In this document: in pieces, positions 1 to 9,340 of the stretch
Numbering within the stretch: the first letter of the stretch is position 1
Layout: each line of letters opens with the position of its first letter
NCBI GenBank assembly: GCA_900617975.1
Contig: UZAE01001726.1
Location: 1-11,790 of the forward strand
Reading direction: 5' to 3'
Origin: Rodentolepis nana
Lineage: Eukaryota > Platyhelminthes > Cestoda > Cyclophyllidea > Hymenolepididae
Length of the DNA: 11,790 nucleotides
Translations under genes and position numbers: made by a program
The notes under the pieces: generated by a model
Seen by the model: only the letters and a program-made list of their open reading frames with translations
Databases searched by the model: none
Told to the model about the DNA's origin: nothing

Positions 1-20
1 TTCTAGATTGTAGCTAACCA

Positions 21-656
21 ATAATATTTATATCAAATGACAGGCGTTTTGATGATTATCATTAGCCCATTAGTTGACTTCAGGCTTCACAGAGAGGAAG
101 GAACATCAAAGTGAAAAAAAGTTGAGAGGAGGGGAACTGAAGAGTGTTTCAAAGACGAAGGTTGAAAATTTAGAAAAATGTGATGTAGTACCGTGAAAGT
201 GGTCGAATATGTCATACAGTGGGGTAATGGTAGTTTGAAGTCAACAGCCGGTTAATAGACTTTTTTGTCGTATGAGTATACGTTGCCCGGGGTGCACCAC
301 GTGGAGGTAAGTCTTCCGCACACCCCAGTTAACCAATAATGAAACTACATACTGACAATCGTGCATGATTGCTAAGCAAAATATCTTTACAGAATAGGAG
401 TATACGCTCAACCAAATTTCTCTCTATGTGACCTACAGTATGAAATGGAGAAAACCCACCTAATTCAATGTCCAGCCCTATAGAAATCGGCGGAAGCCCA
501 CAGATACTGGGTAGCCAGAAGACAACTAATGAACTACTGTTAACTGTCCTAAAGTTTAAATATATGTTCCTACTCCCACCCCCTTTGTGATAGCCGATGT
601 CAACTAAGGGGCTTATAATAAATAGCATAAATCCTGTCAGTTGAAATAATAATAAT
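21..656. repeat. Fold-back element: imperfect inverted repeat, arms 21-106 and 564-656
   Basis: Reverse-complementing 564-656 gives a sequence collinear with 21-106. A 58-base stretch aligns without gaps at about 76% identity, with shared blocks TGACAGG, TTAGTTGAC and TCACA; a final AGGAACAT matches after a gap of about seven bases. The arms flank a loop of about 457 bases that contains the 61-base motif found again at the right window edge. No transposase-like frame is visible; a 99-codon minus-strand frame (329-628) has no recognisable domain. It may be a MITE or other non-autonomous element. Confidence 0.6.
254..314 (+). repeat. Dispersed repeat motif, left copy
   Basis: Matches the reverse complement of 11731-11790 with about four substitutions and one single-base gap over 61 bases. 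It begins AATAGACTTTTTTG and ends GGAGGTAAGTCT, so AGACTT (258-263) and AAGTCT (309-314) make short inverted ends. Internal dyads are CGTAT/ATACG (270-282 region), GGTGCACC and CCACGTGG. Weaker similarity continues to about 341 (AACCAATAATG against AGCCAATCATG). Confidence 0.8.
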
Positions 657-2120
657 ATACAGAAAATAGAAACATTTCTCCTTGATTATGTATCTCAAAT
701 TTTTAATAGAAATTTAATAAATATTTACTCTTAAAGAACCTTGTTTCATTAGAAATTATTTTAATAAATATGTTCATACAAAACTGAAGAATGTTTTTGC
801 CCCATTACCAAGTCGAATAGTACGGTCCTTCATAAACATACTACCGCATTATTGTAAGATAAGTGAAAGCGTAGCTAATGTGCAATTTTCACTTTCGTCG
901 AAAATGGTTTTATATAGGAATTTTATGAAAGTTTTATTCGAGTTAGATGATAAAATAGGTGCAGATATCGATTAAGCCAAAAAAGTCGAAGTAAAGAATA
1001 GGGAAGATTTGGGCAAGACTTAGATTAGCTTAAATATAAACGCCATTTTATTTATAGACTAAAATTTTTTATCAGATACTAAATTGATCAAATAAGTCAC
1101 GGTCTTAACTTAGATACATCGACATATTTTTATTCGATTGGAAAATAATCATCGAAACTTCGTTAGACCGGTTTTTTTGTCGTTGATGTTAAACATTATT
1201 TGAAATTTAATTTTACGTGGGTGCGTATATATTTGTGGACATGCATGTGCTGAGAAAACCGTTCATATCAGCTTGCAGAATATCACTAATTGAATGACTT
1301 GACCGACCTTCACGCAGCCGACAAGATTGTTGTCCATTCTATGTGCAAATATTGGCTTTCCTAGTATTTGGGAACAGATTTTTGAGTCCTATGGCTTTTT
1401 AAAACTGGAACTAAGGTACCTATAATGGTAATAATATTTGGGAAACCATGATATGCTCACTTATATCGTTATGTTTCTAAGTGTACCTATAAGTACTATT
1501 TAAATGCATTATTTGTTATAAATTTATTTTAAATAGACAACAAACAACGTTGAGAACGGCAGCAGGCGATTATTATATTGATTACTAAACTATATTTGAA
1601 TATGAAAATTTTTGGAATGAGGAATTTGACTTCGGAAAGAATAAGTTCTAAATCCAAACTGTTATGAAACTTTGAATAAAAAAGTAATAATGGCGCAAAA
1701 AGTTTCTGTGATCTAAATTTGTCTCTTTTGGCGAAATTTCCATTTCCTTTGTCCACCTTAAGCACCAATCCTTACCTGAATTATGAATATTTAATAAATT
1801 GTAGTTTATTGCACAAGTGAACATTAAGCCTTGAAAAATCGATTTAAAATAACCACTTAAAACCGCTAGTGATTAATACTTAAAGAATATTAAGAATTAC
1901 TAAATTTCTATTTCATTAAGATTAGTTTTTATATATACATAAACAAAATTACAAATAAGGTCTATTATTCAACTGCTAGAGGTTAAATCACTGAATCTTT
2001 AACAACAAAAATATCAATTTAAAGATGATTCAAATCAAAAGTAGAAAATTATTATTAATTAATATTTGTTTAAGGCCGTCGAGGTTAATACTACCTGAGG
2101 TCTTTAAAATACCTTCTGAG
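657..2120. other. Upstream intergenic region, no gene seen
   Basis: AT-rich DNA without a convincing coding frame; a 79-codon minus-strand frame at 1529-1768 has no family features. It must contain the promoter of the kinase gene, but none can be placed. A TATATATAC run at 1930-1938 is the only TATA-like string close upstream, and such strings are expected by chance here. A perfect 8-bp inverted repeat AAGTGAAA/TTTCACTT (861-868, 887-894) and the palindrome ACATGCATGT (about 1239-1248) are the only small dyads noted. Confidence 0.5.
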
Positions 2121-2156
2121 TTTTATTTCAGAACAAAGGTTTTTTTTGCGTTTCAG
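2121..2156 (+). promoter_or_regulatory. Splice-acceptor-like sites just upstream of the start codon
   Basis: Two pyrimidine-AG sites, TTTTATTTCAG ending at 2131 and TTTTTTTGCGTTTCAG ending at 2156, lie 45 and 20 bases before the ATG. They would suit either a 5' UTR intron or spliced-leader trans-splicing, which is known in flatworms. A short leader of about 20 bases from 2157 would result. No spliced-leader gene is in the window, so the choice between the two is open. Confidence 0.4.
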
Positions 2157-2176
2157 TATCGTAAATACATAGCGAA

Positions 2177-2383
2177 ATGGAGCTCTTAGGGCCTTCTAAT
2201 CGATATGATTTTGTTGTTGCCAAAAAATGGAAGCTTATCAGAAAGATTGGCGCTGGTTCCTTTGGTGACATATATCTCGGTTTAAATCTGACAAATGGTG
2301 AAGAGGTTGCAGTTAAATTGGAACCCATGAACGCAAGACATCCTCAACTTGTATATGAGAGTAGAATATATCGTTTACTTCAG
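2177..2383 (+). other. Coding exon 1 of the CK1 gene
   Basis: Encodes residues 1-69: a short N-terminal extension, the beta-1/beta-2 strands with the glycine loop, the ATP-binding Lys47 and the alpha-C region with Glu61. It ends CAG|GTAATT in phase 0 after residue Gln69. Any further 5' non-coding exon or trans-splice acceptor would lie upstream. Confidence 0.93.
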
Positions 2384-5300
2384 GTAATTTTTTGTTTGGT
2401 CGCTGATTTTCTTTAGAACACATTCGCCGTTCCTCGAATTCATTGGTTCGGCGCTGACGGTATGAAAAATGACTATCGGGCTCTGGTTATGGACTTACTG
2501 GGCCCCAGTTTAGAGGATCTTTTTAACTATGTCGGGCGTCGGTTCACTATGAAGACTGTTCTCATGTTGGCTGAACAGATGCTCTGGCGAGTAGAATATG
2601 TTCATTCTCGAAACCTTATCCATCGTGATATCAAGCCGGATAACTTCCTAATGGGAATTGGTCAACGTTGTAATCGCCTTTTTCTAGTCGATTTTGGCCT
2701 TGCCAAAAAATACAGGTATTTTGTGATACAAAGTCACTAACGTCACCCAATTGTAGGGATACTCGTACCAAAGTCCATATACCCTTCCGCGATGATAAAA
2801 ACTTGACTGGTACAGCTCGTTACGCTAGCATTAATGCTCATGCGGGCCATGAACAATCAAGACGTGATGATATCGAATCCTTGGGATATGTATTTATGTA
2901 CTTTTTGAGAGGTCAACTGCCTTGGCAAGGCCTAAGGGTAAATGGTCCAATTGACTTTTCCACGTCTATTTTCTTGTGTATTTATTTTCTTACAAAATGT
3001 ATATTTTTAACTCATTTTTATCGGCGCTTTAAACGCTGTTGGTTCAAAATATTGGATCCTATCATTAGGTGAAATTTAAAATGTGTTTGTGATATATCAA
3101 TGAATTTACTTTCACGCTATTTTAATTATATTCGAAAATAATTCCTCTCATACCGTATAAATCTGCACTCAATATTATTTTGGAATTGTCTTTTCATGTC
3201 CCGAGCTTCTTTAATTGTTATGATTTTAAATAGTTCCTCATACATTCATATTATTTTGTTATTAGTAGCGTTACCTATTGGATCCAACTTATGAATATAC
3301 TTTGTTTTCTGCTCTATTTAATGGTCGGGCTTCGTTCGGTCGAAAGATTTTGCTTAAAGCAAATATTTTTGTTGTTTATTGCATTCCGTTGATTTTTGTA
3401 TCAGAAAAACCCTTATTCCCCTTTTCATGTTAATTTTGCTGAATTTAATGCGAGAGGTAATATGTTTATGAGCACAAGGACTATTTTCCCTTCAAGCAAC
3501 TCATTTTCTATTTCTTTTCTATGTTTAAAGTTCTTCATGATTTGTATATTTTTTTCATTTAACGAATATGTATGTCCGAATAAGCAGTTCTGTGTTTTGA
3601 GTTTCGTGAATATAACAATAACATTGCTTTAACAACATGTCGAAACCCGTCGACATATTTAGAATGGTGACAGTAAATCTTATCTCTTGATTATTGTCGC
3701 TTTAAATTCGAAATAAAGTTCAGTCTGCTCATCTCACATGGAAATTTGTTCCTTGGTGCTTTTTTAGGAAATGTCCGAGTTATTTTGTTATAGATTGCTT
3801 TTGTGTGTCAACCATCTTTTACCAAGTAGGTATTTCCTGTGTTTTCATGTATTAAAATTGGGCTACGTAACAATGGTGTAAAATTTTTATGCACGCAGTT
3901 GTGGTGTCTTAGAATGACATCATTTTGTAACCGGTCATCTGGTGTGTTTGAATTTCTTAACAGTACTCATTTAAGTGGAATAATTACGAATCTGAACAAT
4001 CTTACGAACCTGGGTTCTTTCCTTTATCTGAATTTTCAATTATCGAATGAACCTGAATAATTTCATGAAACTTGGGGACAACTGTCGATAGCAGTGAAGA
4101 TCTTCGAAACTGAGCTTCATTCTTCAAATATCCTTTTCCAAAGTGTATAAAGGACACATAGCGCATGTCATTATTAGAGTTTACTTAATATCCTTGACCT
4201 TCCACTCTTCTGTTATTTGTGGATTGACAACCGAATAATTACTATTATCTGCGTTAAAGACATCTTTGAGCAATGTTAACTTAAATCGCTTGGATATAAA
4301 ATGGTTTTGGCGTCTGATTGAACTACTTTCATCTATTCCAGTTGGTCTATTTTTATTAGCGAATTACTTTCACCGCTTGTATAGCTCATTTTGGCATATA
4401 AAGCCCAAGATTGTGATCTCTCGCTTTCTCTATACTTCCTTATTTTTCCGTCTTTCGTTAGTCTTCTCCCGCTCTCACTTTTTCCAACTAAATCCACTCT
4501 TACTTGCTTCTGCTTAATAAATTTTTCTTTAACCTCAACTTATTTTTCTCAATCTTTTAATGCTGTGGCTTTGTCCTAACAACTGATTACTGTTACTCAT
4601 AGCTGCAACAACTTTATGTTTGTGTCCATGTTAGATGTAAACTTAAACTGATCCTTGTTTGTTGAAATAACCTAAATAATGGTAGAATTATGGTTCATGC
4701 TGGACGGGGTCATTTTTCTGGCAGATATATTTCAGCTTAAAGTGTTTTTTTTTCCGAATCAGACTGCTTTTCTTCAACCAAGTTTTAGTTTGCTGCTTTG
4801 TTATTTTTCAGTTTGCGCTTCGATACAATCGTTATTCTCCTTATCTGTCCCTGCATATTACCTTAGCTTAGATATTTAAAATGTTAAATTAGATTTTTCC
4901 GTGCCATTTTCAAGAAATCAAACTAGAATCCGGTTCTCTTTCTTCACTTTTCCTACTTTACATGATTGCTCAAGTGGAAGTTTTAATAAGCATGAAATTT
5001 TTCCGATGTCAGTTCATTCAATATTCGTCTATTTCTTTCCGTTTAGAATTGGAATTGTTCGCCTGTTCCCTTTTATTCAACTAGGAGTGGCGGGAAGCTA
5101 CTTTGTCGATTGCTTCAAGCCTTGGCTAACGCATTGCTTGATGATTTGGTCGATTTGCCAACTTAAGATTATATATTCTTTGTTTTTAATAATTCCAATT
5201 GGAATGTGATGAATCGAAACTGGCTTTCGTAACAAATATTGAAATGCCACGACTACCCACATCAAGACTCCCCTAAGTAAACCACTATGCAAATTTGACA

Positions 5301-8300
5301 TTTCTGTCAGTCGTCTCGAGGTGATTGAGGATCACGCATTTGCACGCTTTGATTGGCCGTATAATTGTGCCCTTTTCAGTATACTGAGGCGTCCTGGAGG
5401 CTGGAGTAATCGTAATTTCAATTCTAGAAACGTTCACTTCTGTCAAATTTTAATTCACGAAACCAGTATTTATCGGTACTCATTCAATTAATTGAGTAGC
5501 TAGTGATGGTACGAGTGGAGGTGAATGTAGTATTCTCTTCCCTGTCCAAATCAAGTTTTCCTAACATTTACTTAGATGAATGGGGGGGGGGTTACTTTTA
5601 AGCAACCTAGTGGAGTAAATGTCAACGTTCACTTCTGTGACATTAGTGGTTATTATCAACCGCATTTGTTATTAGTGGTAAACGGAGGAAACAGCGAAAT
5701 AATCAGACTGCCTTCTTTGCCCCTTGATAAATGTTAAAAATTCGCAAATTTGCTCCTTTTTCTGTAGCCAACTAGAGTTCATGTTTAGGCGTCATAGTCA
5801 AACTGTTTACTGAGTATTTGCCATCTATAAAATGAACCAGCAGGTATTATGTATTAGCAATTACCATCCACATCGATTTAACTTCATCCCTGAGATCTCA
5901 GACAAGTTTGTTTATATCAAAACAGGAAATTGGAAAAATAATCCCCTAATAAACTATTGATGATTAAATTCCTTAATTATAAGTTTTGTCTTTCATCATT
6001 GCTTGTGTGAGAGACTGTAAACGGTCTCTTGTGATTGGCTTTTCAGTGTGCGCGTTATTATGGTACGATAACCCCTACTCTTGGTGCCTTTTGTACTTTA
6101 AACGTGTTGTTTTTGTTTGCATTTGTTCTTTTGTTACCGGAGTCAATTGTTTTTTATATCCCACATAGAATGTCAGGTATGCCATTTGCTATATTTACTC
6201 TGAATCATTCACTTAGTTTTCTTAATCTGAACTTTTAGGTGGGAGAGTCGAAGTTTTGACCCTCCTAATTGGTAGTCATATCTACCATTGTTTCAGAAAG
6301 AAAGTGTTCTCTTCCAATTCTATTGCTTTCGTTGAAAATTTATTTTTGCACCTTTGACTTGATCTGCTCTTTAGTTTTCATGAGCATTTTGGGTTAGGAG
6401 TAGTATTGTGTTTTATTTGGGACTTTGAGGTTTTTTCAAAAGAGTGTATATGCGGAAGCAAAATAAAAGTTTAAACATGTCCTCCGCATATCGCATTTTC
6501 CCAGTTTTGTAAATCATAGTGCTTGCTTAAGATATTAGATGACCTGCGTTTAGCGCTGACCTTCTGGCTTTGAGTGTTTTGTGGTGTATTAATCTTCAAG
6601 TTTTCCTCTTTCAGTTAAACGTGTATTGAGATCATGTTGCTTAGTAATCTTTTTTGAAGCTACTCATCGTTGAAGGGACCACCACATTTACTCTTGTATG
6701 CGTACAACATCCTAATTAGGTTGTAAAGTGAATCGGATCGAGGTGATTTTAATTTACGATTGTTGTTGATTGATCAAAAGTATTTGATATGAAGTCTGAT
6801 TCATCACATTTAAATAGAGAGTTACTAGTGGACGATGTGATTAGGGGGGGTGGGGGAGGAGGCTCTTCGCTCAGAAGCTTTCGTGTTACTCAGTGGTGCT
6901 TACTATTGAGCAGAGTCTACGTTAGACCCTGTTTCATTTGGATAGATATAAGGAGTTAAGCATATCTTTACCTTCCCTCATTCACAATGTTTTCTTTTCT
7001 ACCCTTACATTTGTCAACAAAAAATGCCTTTAGCATTTCTCCTGGGTAGCAACATTTTTGCGCATGATCACATGGTGTAACTTAATAATTGACCTTTTTA
7101 AAACTTGCTAATGATATTTTCAATGAATTGTAAAATTTACTCGTAATTTGTTCTTTAAGATTGACTGAAGTTGATATTCTCGTCTGGAATGCTTGAGATC
7201 CAAAAGTGGTATGCATATATTACGAGTTAATTACTGAAAGGGCTATGTTGCTTTTGCAGTCTTAGTTCATCAAGTAAAAGATGACAGTTGCCAATACAGT
7301 ATCTTTAAATCAGCCTATCTCCAATTAATTGCTCACATTATATTAAATCCTATGACTATTATTACAGAATTTTTAATTTTCATGTCAATTTTTCTTCCAA
7401 CCTAATAGCGAACGTTGGTGTTATAGAAACCTTCAAGATTTTTACCTCTACGAAATTAGAACAGACTTGTGCCTACTAATCTAAAGATCCATGGGTCAAA
7501 AGGTGCTTTTATATAAGTCTTTCAGGTGCTATATTTTTTATCTATAACACTGATCACGTTTTATATTGAGTAGGGAACTTGTGGGTTAATTGCTAGGGCT
7601 ATTAATTGTTGGCTTATCAAAGGTGATCGATTTTAAAGCGAGAAACCACTCGAATTCCACGAAATAGTTCATATTTGGTTAGATCTATTGTAACTTTCCA
7701 AATGAAACCATCCTGACTAAGAAAATAAAATGGAAATTGGCAATGATAACTGTGAAAGCTTTTATCAAATACTAGTTTTAACCAATAGACTTGTACCAGT
7801 TTCAAATTCACCCGTGGTAAAGTACATTTTGTTAATACGTTCTCTGCATTCGGTGCTAGTTAAGCTTGATCCTTTTTTATATACATATGACGACTTTCTG
7901 TTATTGCTAAATAGACAGACAGTTAAGAGTTTCAAGAGTAACCAACATTTATCAGTAATTTAAGTTAATCGATAAACTTTGCTATCTTGCATCTCACAAT
8001 TTTCTCACAAATTAACCTCTTGGTCATTATGTCTAGCATTTATTTCTGTTATTGACGTGTTCTAAGTCTGGTTTTTTGTGAATTGAAGTAGGCAGTGAAG
8101 GGGTGAATAAGTTGGTCATCTGAACTTTACTTAAAAACTAAAATGGGCGTCAGTTGTTCCATATTTACCTCTTACTCTTACGTAATATTTATTATTTAAA
8201 GGCGGCTTTCAGTATAGCATTATCAACTGTTTTATTTTATTCATGTGACGATAAAGTCATACTTTTTTTCGGCAGGTAAGGTAACAAATATTTTATTTGA

Positions 8301-8827
8301 TTTTAACTGGATGCTTATTTGTACTTTTGCAGGCTGCAACCAAGAAGCAGAAATACGAAAGGATCTACGAAAAGAAACTTGCCACAACACCAGAACAGCT
8401 ATGTCGAGGCTACGCATTGGAATTCGAGACGTATCTCCAATATGCAAGAGAGTTGGTCTTCGAAGCTCCACCTGATTATCTCTTTCTACGTCGTCTCTTC
8501 CGTAAACTCTTCAAAACCTACGACTTTGCATGGGACTCCGTCTACGACTGGACTCTCATGAAACAGAAACCCGCTGCCCTTCCATCTTCCAGCCATCAGA
8601 ACGCCAACGCTGCCGGTGGAACAGCTTGTAATAATACGAATGTTGGAGGCAATCAGCAACAAATGGGCATGCTTCCACAAGCTGGAGTTGGGGATGCCAA
8701 TTACCGTCGCCAATATGTAGAAGACACCTTTAACAATTCAGCCGGAGTAGATTACTCTCAGCAGGCTGCTGGTCAAAGCAGCGGACCTGGTGGAGCCGTT
8801 TATAAGGATCCTAATGCCAGGTTTTGA
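2177..8827 (+). CDS. CSNK1A1: Casein kinase I, alpha type (four coding exons, 393 aa)
   Basis: Serine/threonine kinase that, by family knowledge, phosphorylates primed acidic sites and acts in Wnt/beta-catenin and Hedgehog signalling. Coding joins 2177-2383, 2417-2715, 2757-2937 and 8333-8827. Visible motifs: glycine loop GAGSFG (25-30), ATP-site Lys47, alpha-C Glu61, HRDIKPDN (138-145, catalytic Asp140), DFG (161-163), the CK1-specific SIN (193-195) in place of APE, EQSRRDD (201-207), and TKKQKYE (232-238). [29 protein letters not shown] and [15 protein letters not shown] fit the alpha rather than the delta/epsilon type. The kinase domain ends near DWTLMKQKP (302-309); an Ala/Asn/Gln/Gly-rich tail of about 84 residues follows. 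The start ATG is the first in frame after a TAA at 2162 and has purine at -3 and G at +4. Oddities are a three-residue insertion before Asp88 and His200 where Ile is usual. Family assignment is firm; the exact C-terminus is less certain. Confidence 0.95.
2384..2416 (+). other. Intron 1, 33-base micro-intron
   Basis: GTAATT donor and TTTCTTTAG acceptor, T-rich throughout. The length is a multiple of three, so retention would not shift the frame, but its last three bases form an in-frame TAG and would stop translation after 79 residues. Removing it restores the expected ..[14 protein letters not shown].. continuity of CK1 kinases. Introns this short are known in flatworms. Confidence 0.93.
2417..2715 (+). 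other. Coding exon 2 of the CK1 gene
   Basis: Encodes residues 70-168 and two bases of codon 169. It carries the hinge region ([14 protein letters not shown], from residue 93), the catalytic loop HRDIKPDN and the DFG motif. Reading starts 45 bases before the first ATG of this frame, and that part is clearly homologous (PRIHWFG), which confirms splicing rather than a new start. Ends in phase 2 at TACAG|GTATTT. Confidence 0.93.
2716..2756 (+). other. Intron 2, 41-base micro-intron
   Basis: Donor GTATTT, acceptor AATTGTAG, with a branch-point-like CACTAACG about 15 bases before the acceptor. It splits the Arg169 codon (AG|G); removal gives the expected ..[19 protein letters not shown].. activation-segment sequence. 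Retention would bring an in-frame TAA within the intron. Confidence 0.93.
2757..2937 (+). other. Coding exon 3 of the CK1 gene
   Basis: Encodes the last base of codon 169 through residue 229: the activation segment ([14 protein letters not shown], 184-197), the CK1 signature EQSRRDD and LPWQGLR. Ends in phase 0 at AGG|GTAAAT. Family alignment requires AATKKQKYE next, and this is found only at 8333. Confidence 0.92.
5406..5638 (+). repeat. Short duplicated block inside intron 3
   Basis: The 15-mer AACGTTCACTTCTGT occurs exactly at 5429-5443 and 5624-5638, each preceded by TGGAGTAA within 10 to 25 bases. This suggests a local duplication followed by an indel. A run of ten G (5582-5591) lies between the copies. 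Confidence 0.6.
6448..6491 (+). repeat. Intronic hairpin enclosing an AATAAA hexamer
   Basis: ATATGCGGA (6448-6456) pairs perfectly with TCCGCATAT (6483-6491) across a 26-base loop that holds AATAAA at 6462-6467. Nine perfect base pairs are more than nearby DNA usually offers. Function unknown; a cryptic polyadenylation signal is one reading. Confidence 0.45.
6821..6904 (+). repeat. Diverged dispersed repeat, intron copy
   Basis: Shares AGGCTCTT (6860-6867) and TGGTGCTTACT (6894-6904) with 11236-11243 and 11270-11280, in the same orientation and with the same 26-base spacing. Intermediate bases are about 50-60% identical with a compensating one-base gap. GTTA..GTGGA near 6821-6832 also has a counterpart at 11204-11215. 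The copy contains a G-rich insert, GGGGGGGTGGGGG (6844-6856). Confidence 0.5.
8333..8827 (+). other. Coding exon 4 of the CK1 gene with C-terminal tail
   Basis: Encodes residues 230-393: the C-lobe (AATKKQKYE, a possible nuclear-localisation or anion-binding segment; [24 protein letters not shown]) and a low-complexity tail rich in Ala, Asn, Gln and Gly. An open frame extends 36 bases upstream with an ATG at 8297, but that part encodes no family sequence and ends in the TTGCAG acceptor, so it is intron. Base composition is richer in G and C than the flanking intron. Stop TGA at 8825-8827. Confidence 0.92.
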
Positions 8828-8957
8828 ACCCTCTCCTTCCTTATCGTTCAGTCCTGTTCAGTCTCTTTCTAACTTGCATTTACTCTGTGGTAAATTCTTT
8901 CTCTTTATGTTTGTGTGTTTTAGCGCATTTGCCACGACGAGAGTCAATTTAACGTGA
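8821..8957 (+). other. Possible alternative 3' end: 103-base intron and short last exon
   Basis: The sequence reads AATGCCAG|GTTTTG at 8820/8821 and TGTGTTTTAG|CGCATT at 8923/8924. Between them the DNA is pyrimidine-rich and has a branch-like TTCTAAC. Splicing here bypasses the TGA at 8825 and continues in frame as Ser-AFATTRVNLT, stopping at TGA 8955-8957, to give 402 residues. The donor is weak beyond GT. A second, UTR-only option is a 34-base micro-intron at 8890-8923 sharing the same acceptor. I cannot choose between these and no splicing from sequence alone. Confidence 0.4.
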
Positions 8958-9340
8958 AATTTACATGACGCACACTAATACACATTGGAGCACTATTGTC
9001 AATTTTTCCAGCTCTTCTGTGGTTATCTTTCTTTTTCACTGCATGATCCAATTTAATCTTTTTTCCAAATTTCTCCCTACCTCTCTATATCCCCACCGTT
9101 ACCATGTCTGTACGCACCTCTCGTATTAGTGTGTAGACATTTTGTACAGGCTTTTGTTGTCCCCCCTTTCGCTGCTTCCCCTTTTTCATTGAATTCCCTC
9201 ATACCCTTTTATTTCCCCACCCTCATGTTCCCGCCAGGATAATAGTTTCACTTTTCTCCCATTATGCGACTGCTATTGTTGTCTTTTGTCTATTTGGTCT
9301 TGTATATGCGACCATTTCTGACACTACCAGCCCATTATTA
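8828..9340 (+). other. Probable 3' UTR or downstream tract, pyrimidine-rich
   Basis: Follows the stop codon. C and T dominate on the coding strand (about three quarters of bases at 9181-9240), with C-runs such as TCCCCCCTTTC near 9160. No AATAAA is found between the stop codon and 10965, so the transcript end cannot be placed; AATACA at 9536 is a weak variant. Confidence 0.45.

Larger units (their letters stand above)
2938..8332 (+). other. Intron 3, about 5.4 kb
   Basis: Donor GTAAAT, acceptor ACTTTTGCAG. At 5395 bases it is over 100 times longer than introns 1 and 2. It is T-rich on the coding strand, strongest at about 4400-4560. The longest open frames inside are 60-100 codons, rich in Phe/Leu/Ser, with no recognisable domain, so no nested gene is called. 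It holds short duplicated blocks (5406-5638), G-runs (5582-5591, 6844-6856), a 9-bp hairpin enclosing AATAAA (6448-6491), and a diverged dispersed-repeat piece (6821-6904). Several cryptic AATAAA hexamers occur (3712, 4516, 6462). I see no extra conserved exon. Confidence 0.9.

Noticed and set aside
15..340. TAACCAATAAT at 15-25 and 330-340 as a target-site duplication around an inserted element
   Set aside because: Similarity between the left and right dispersed motif copies continues through the second TAACCAATAAT, so that string is probably part of the repeat and not a duplication of host sequence.
329..628. Minus-strand 99-codon frame in the left repeat
   Set aside because: It overlaps the fold-back arm and the dispersed motif, and the translation has no recognisable motif; chance reading through a repeat is simpler.
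3396..5209. Several open frames of 60-100 codons inside intron 3
   Set aside because: They are dominated by Phe, Leu and Ser from T-rich DNA, with no domain, no coding-like composition and no conserved splice context.
6841..6862. G-quadruplex at the G-rich run
   Set aside because: The runs (7, 5, 2 and 2 G) supply only three tracts of three G, so a stable three-layer quadruplex is not clearly supported.
8245..8475. Open frames overlapping exon 4 in other frames on both strands
   Set aside because: They cross the intron 3 acceptor or run antisense to conserved kinase codons; only the frame giving AATKKQKYE matches the family.
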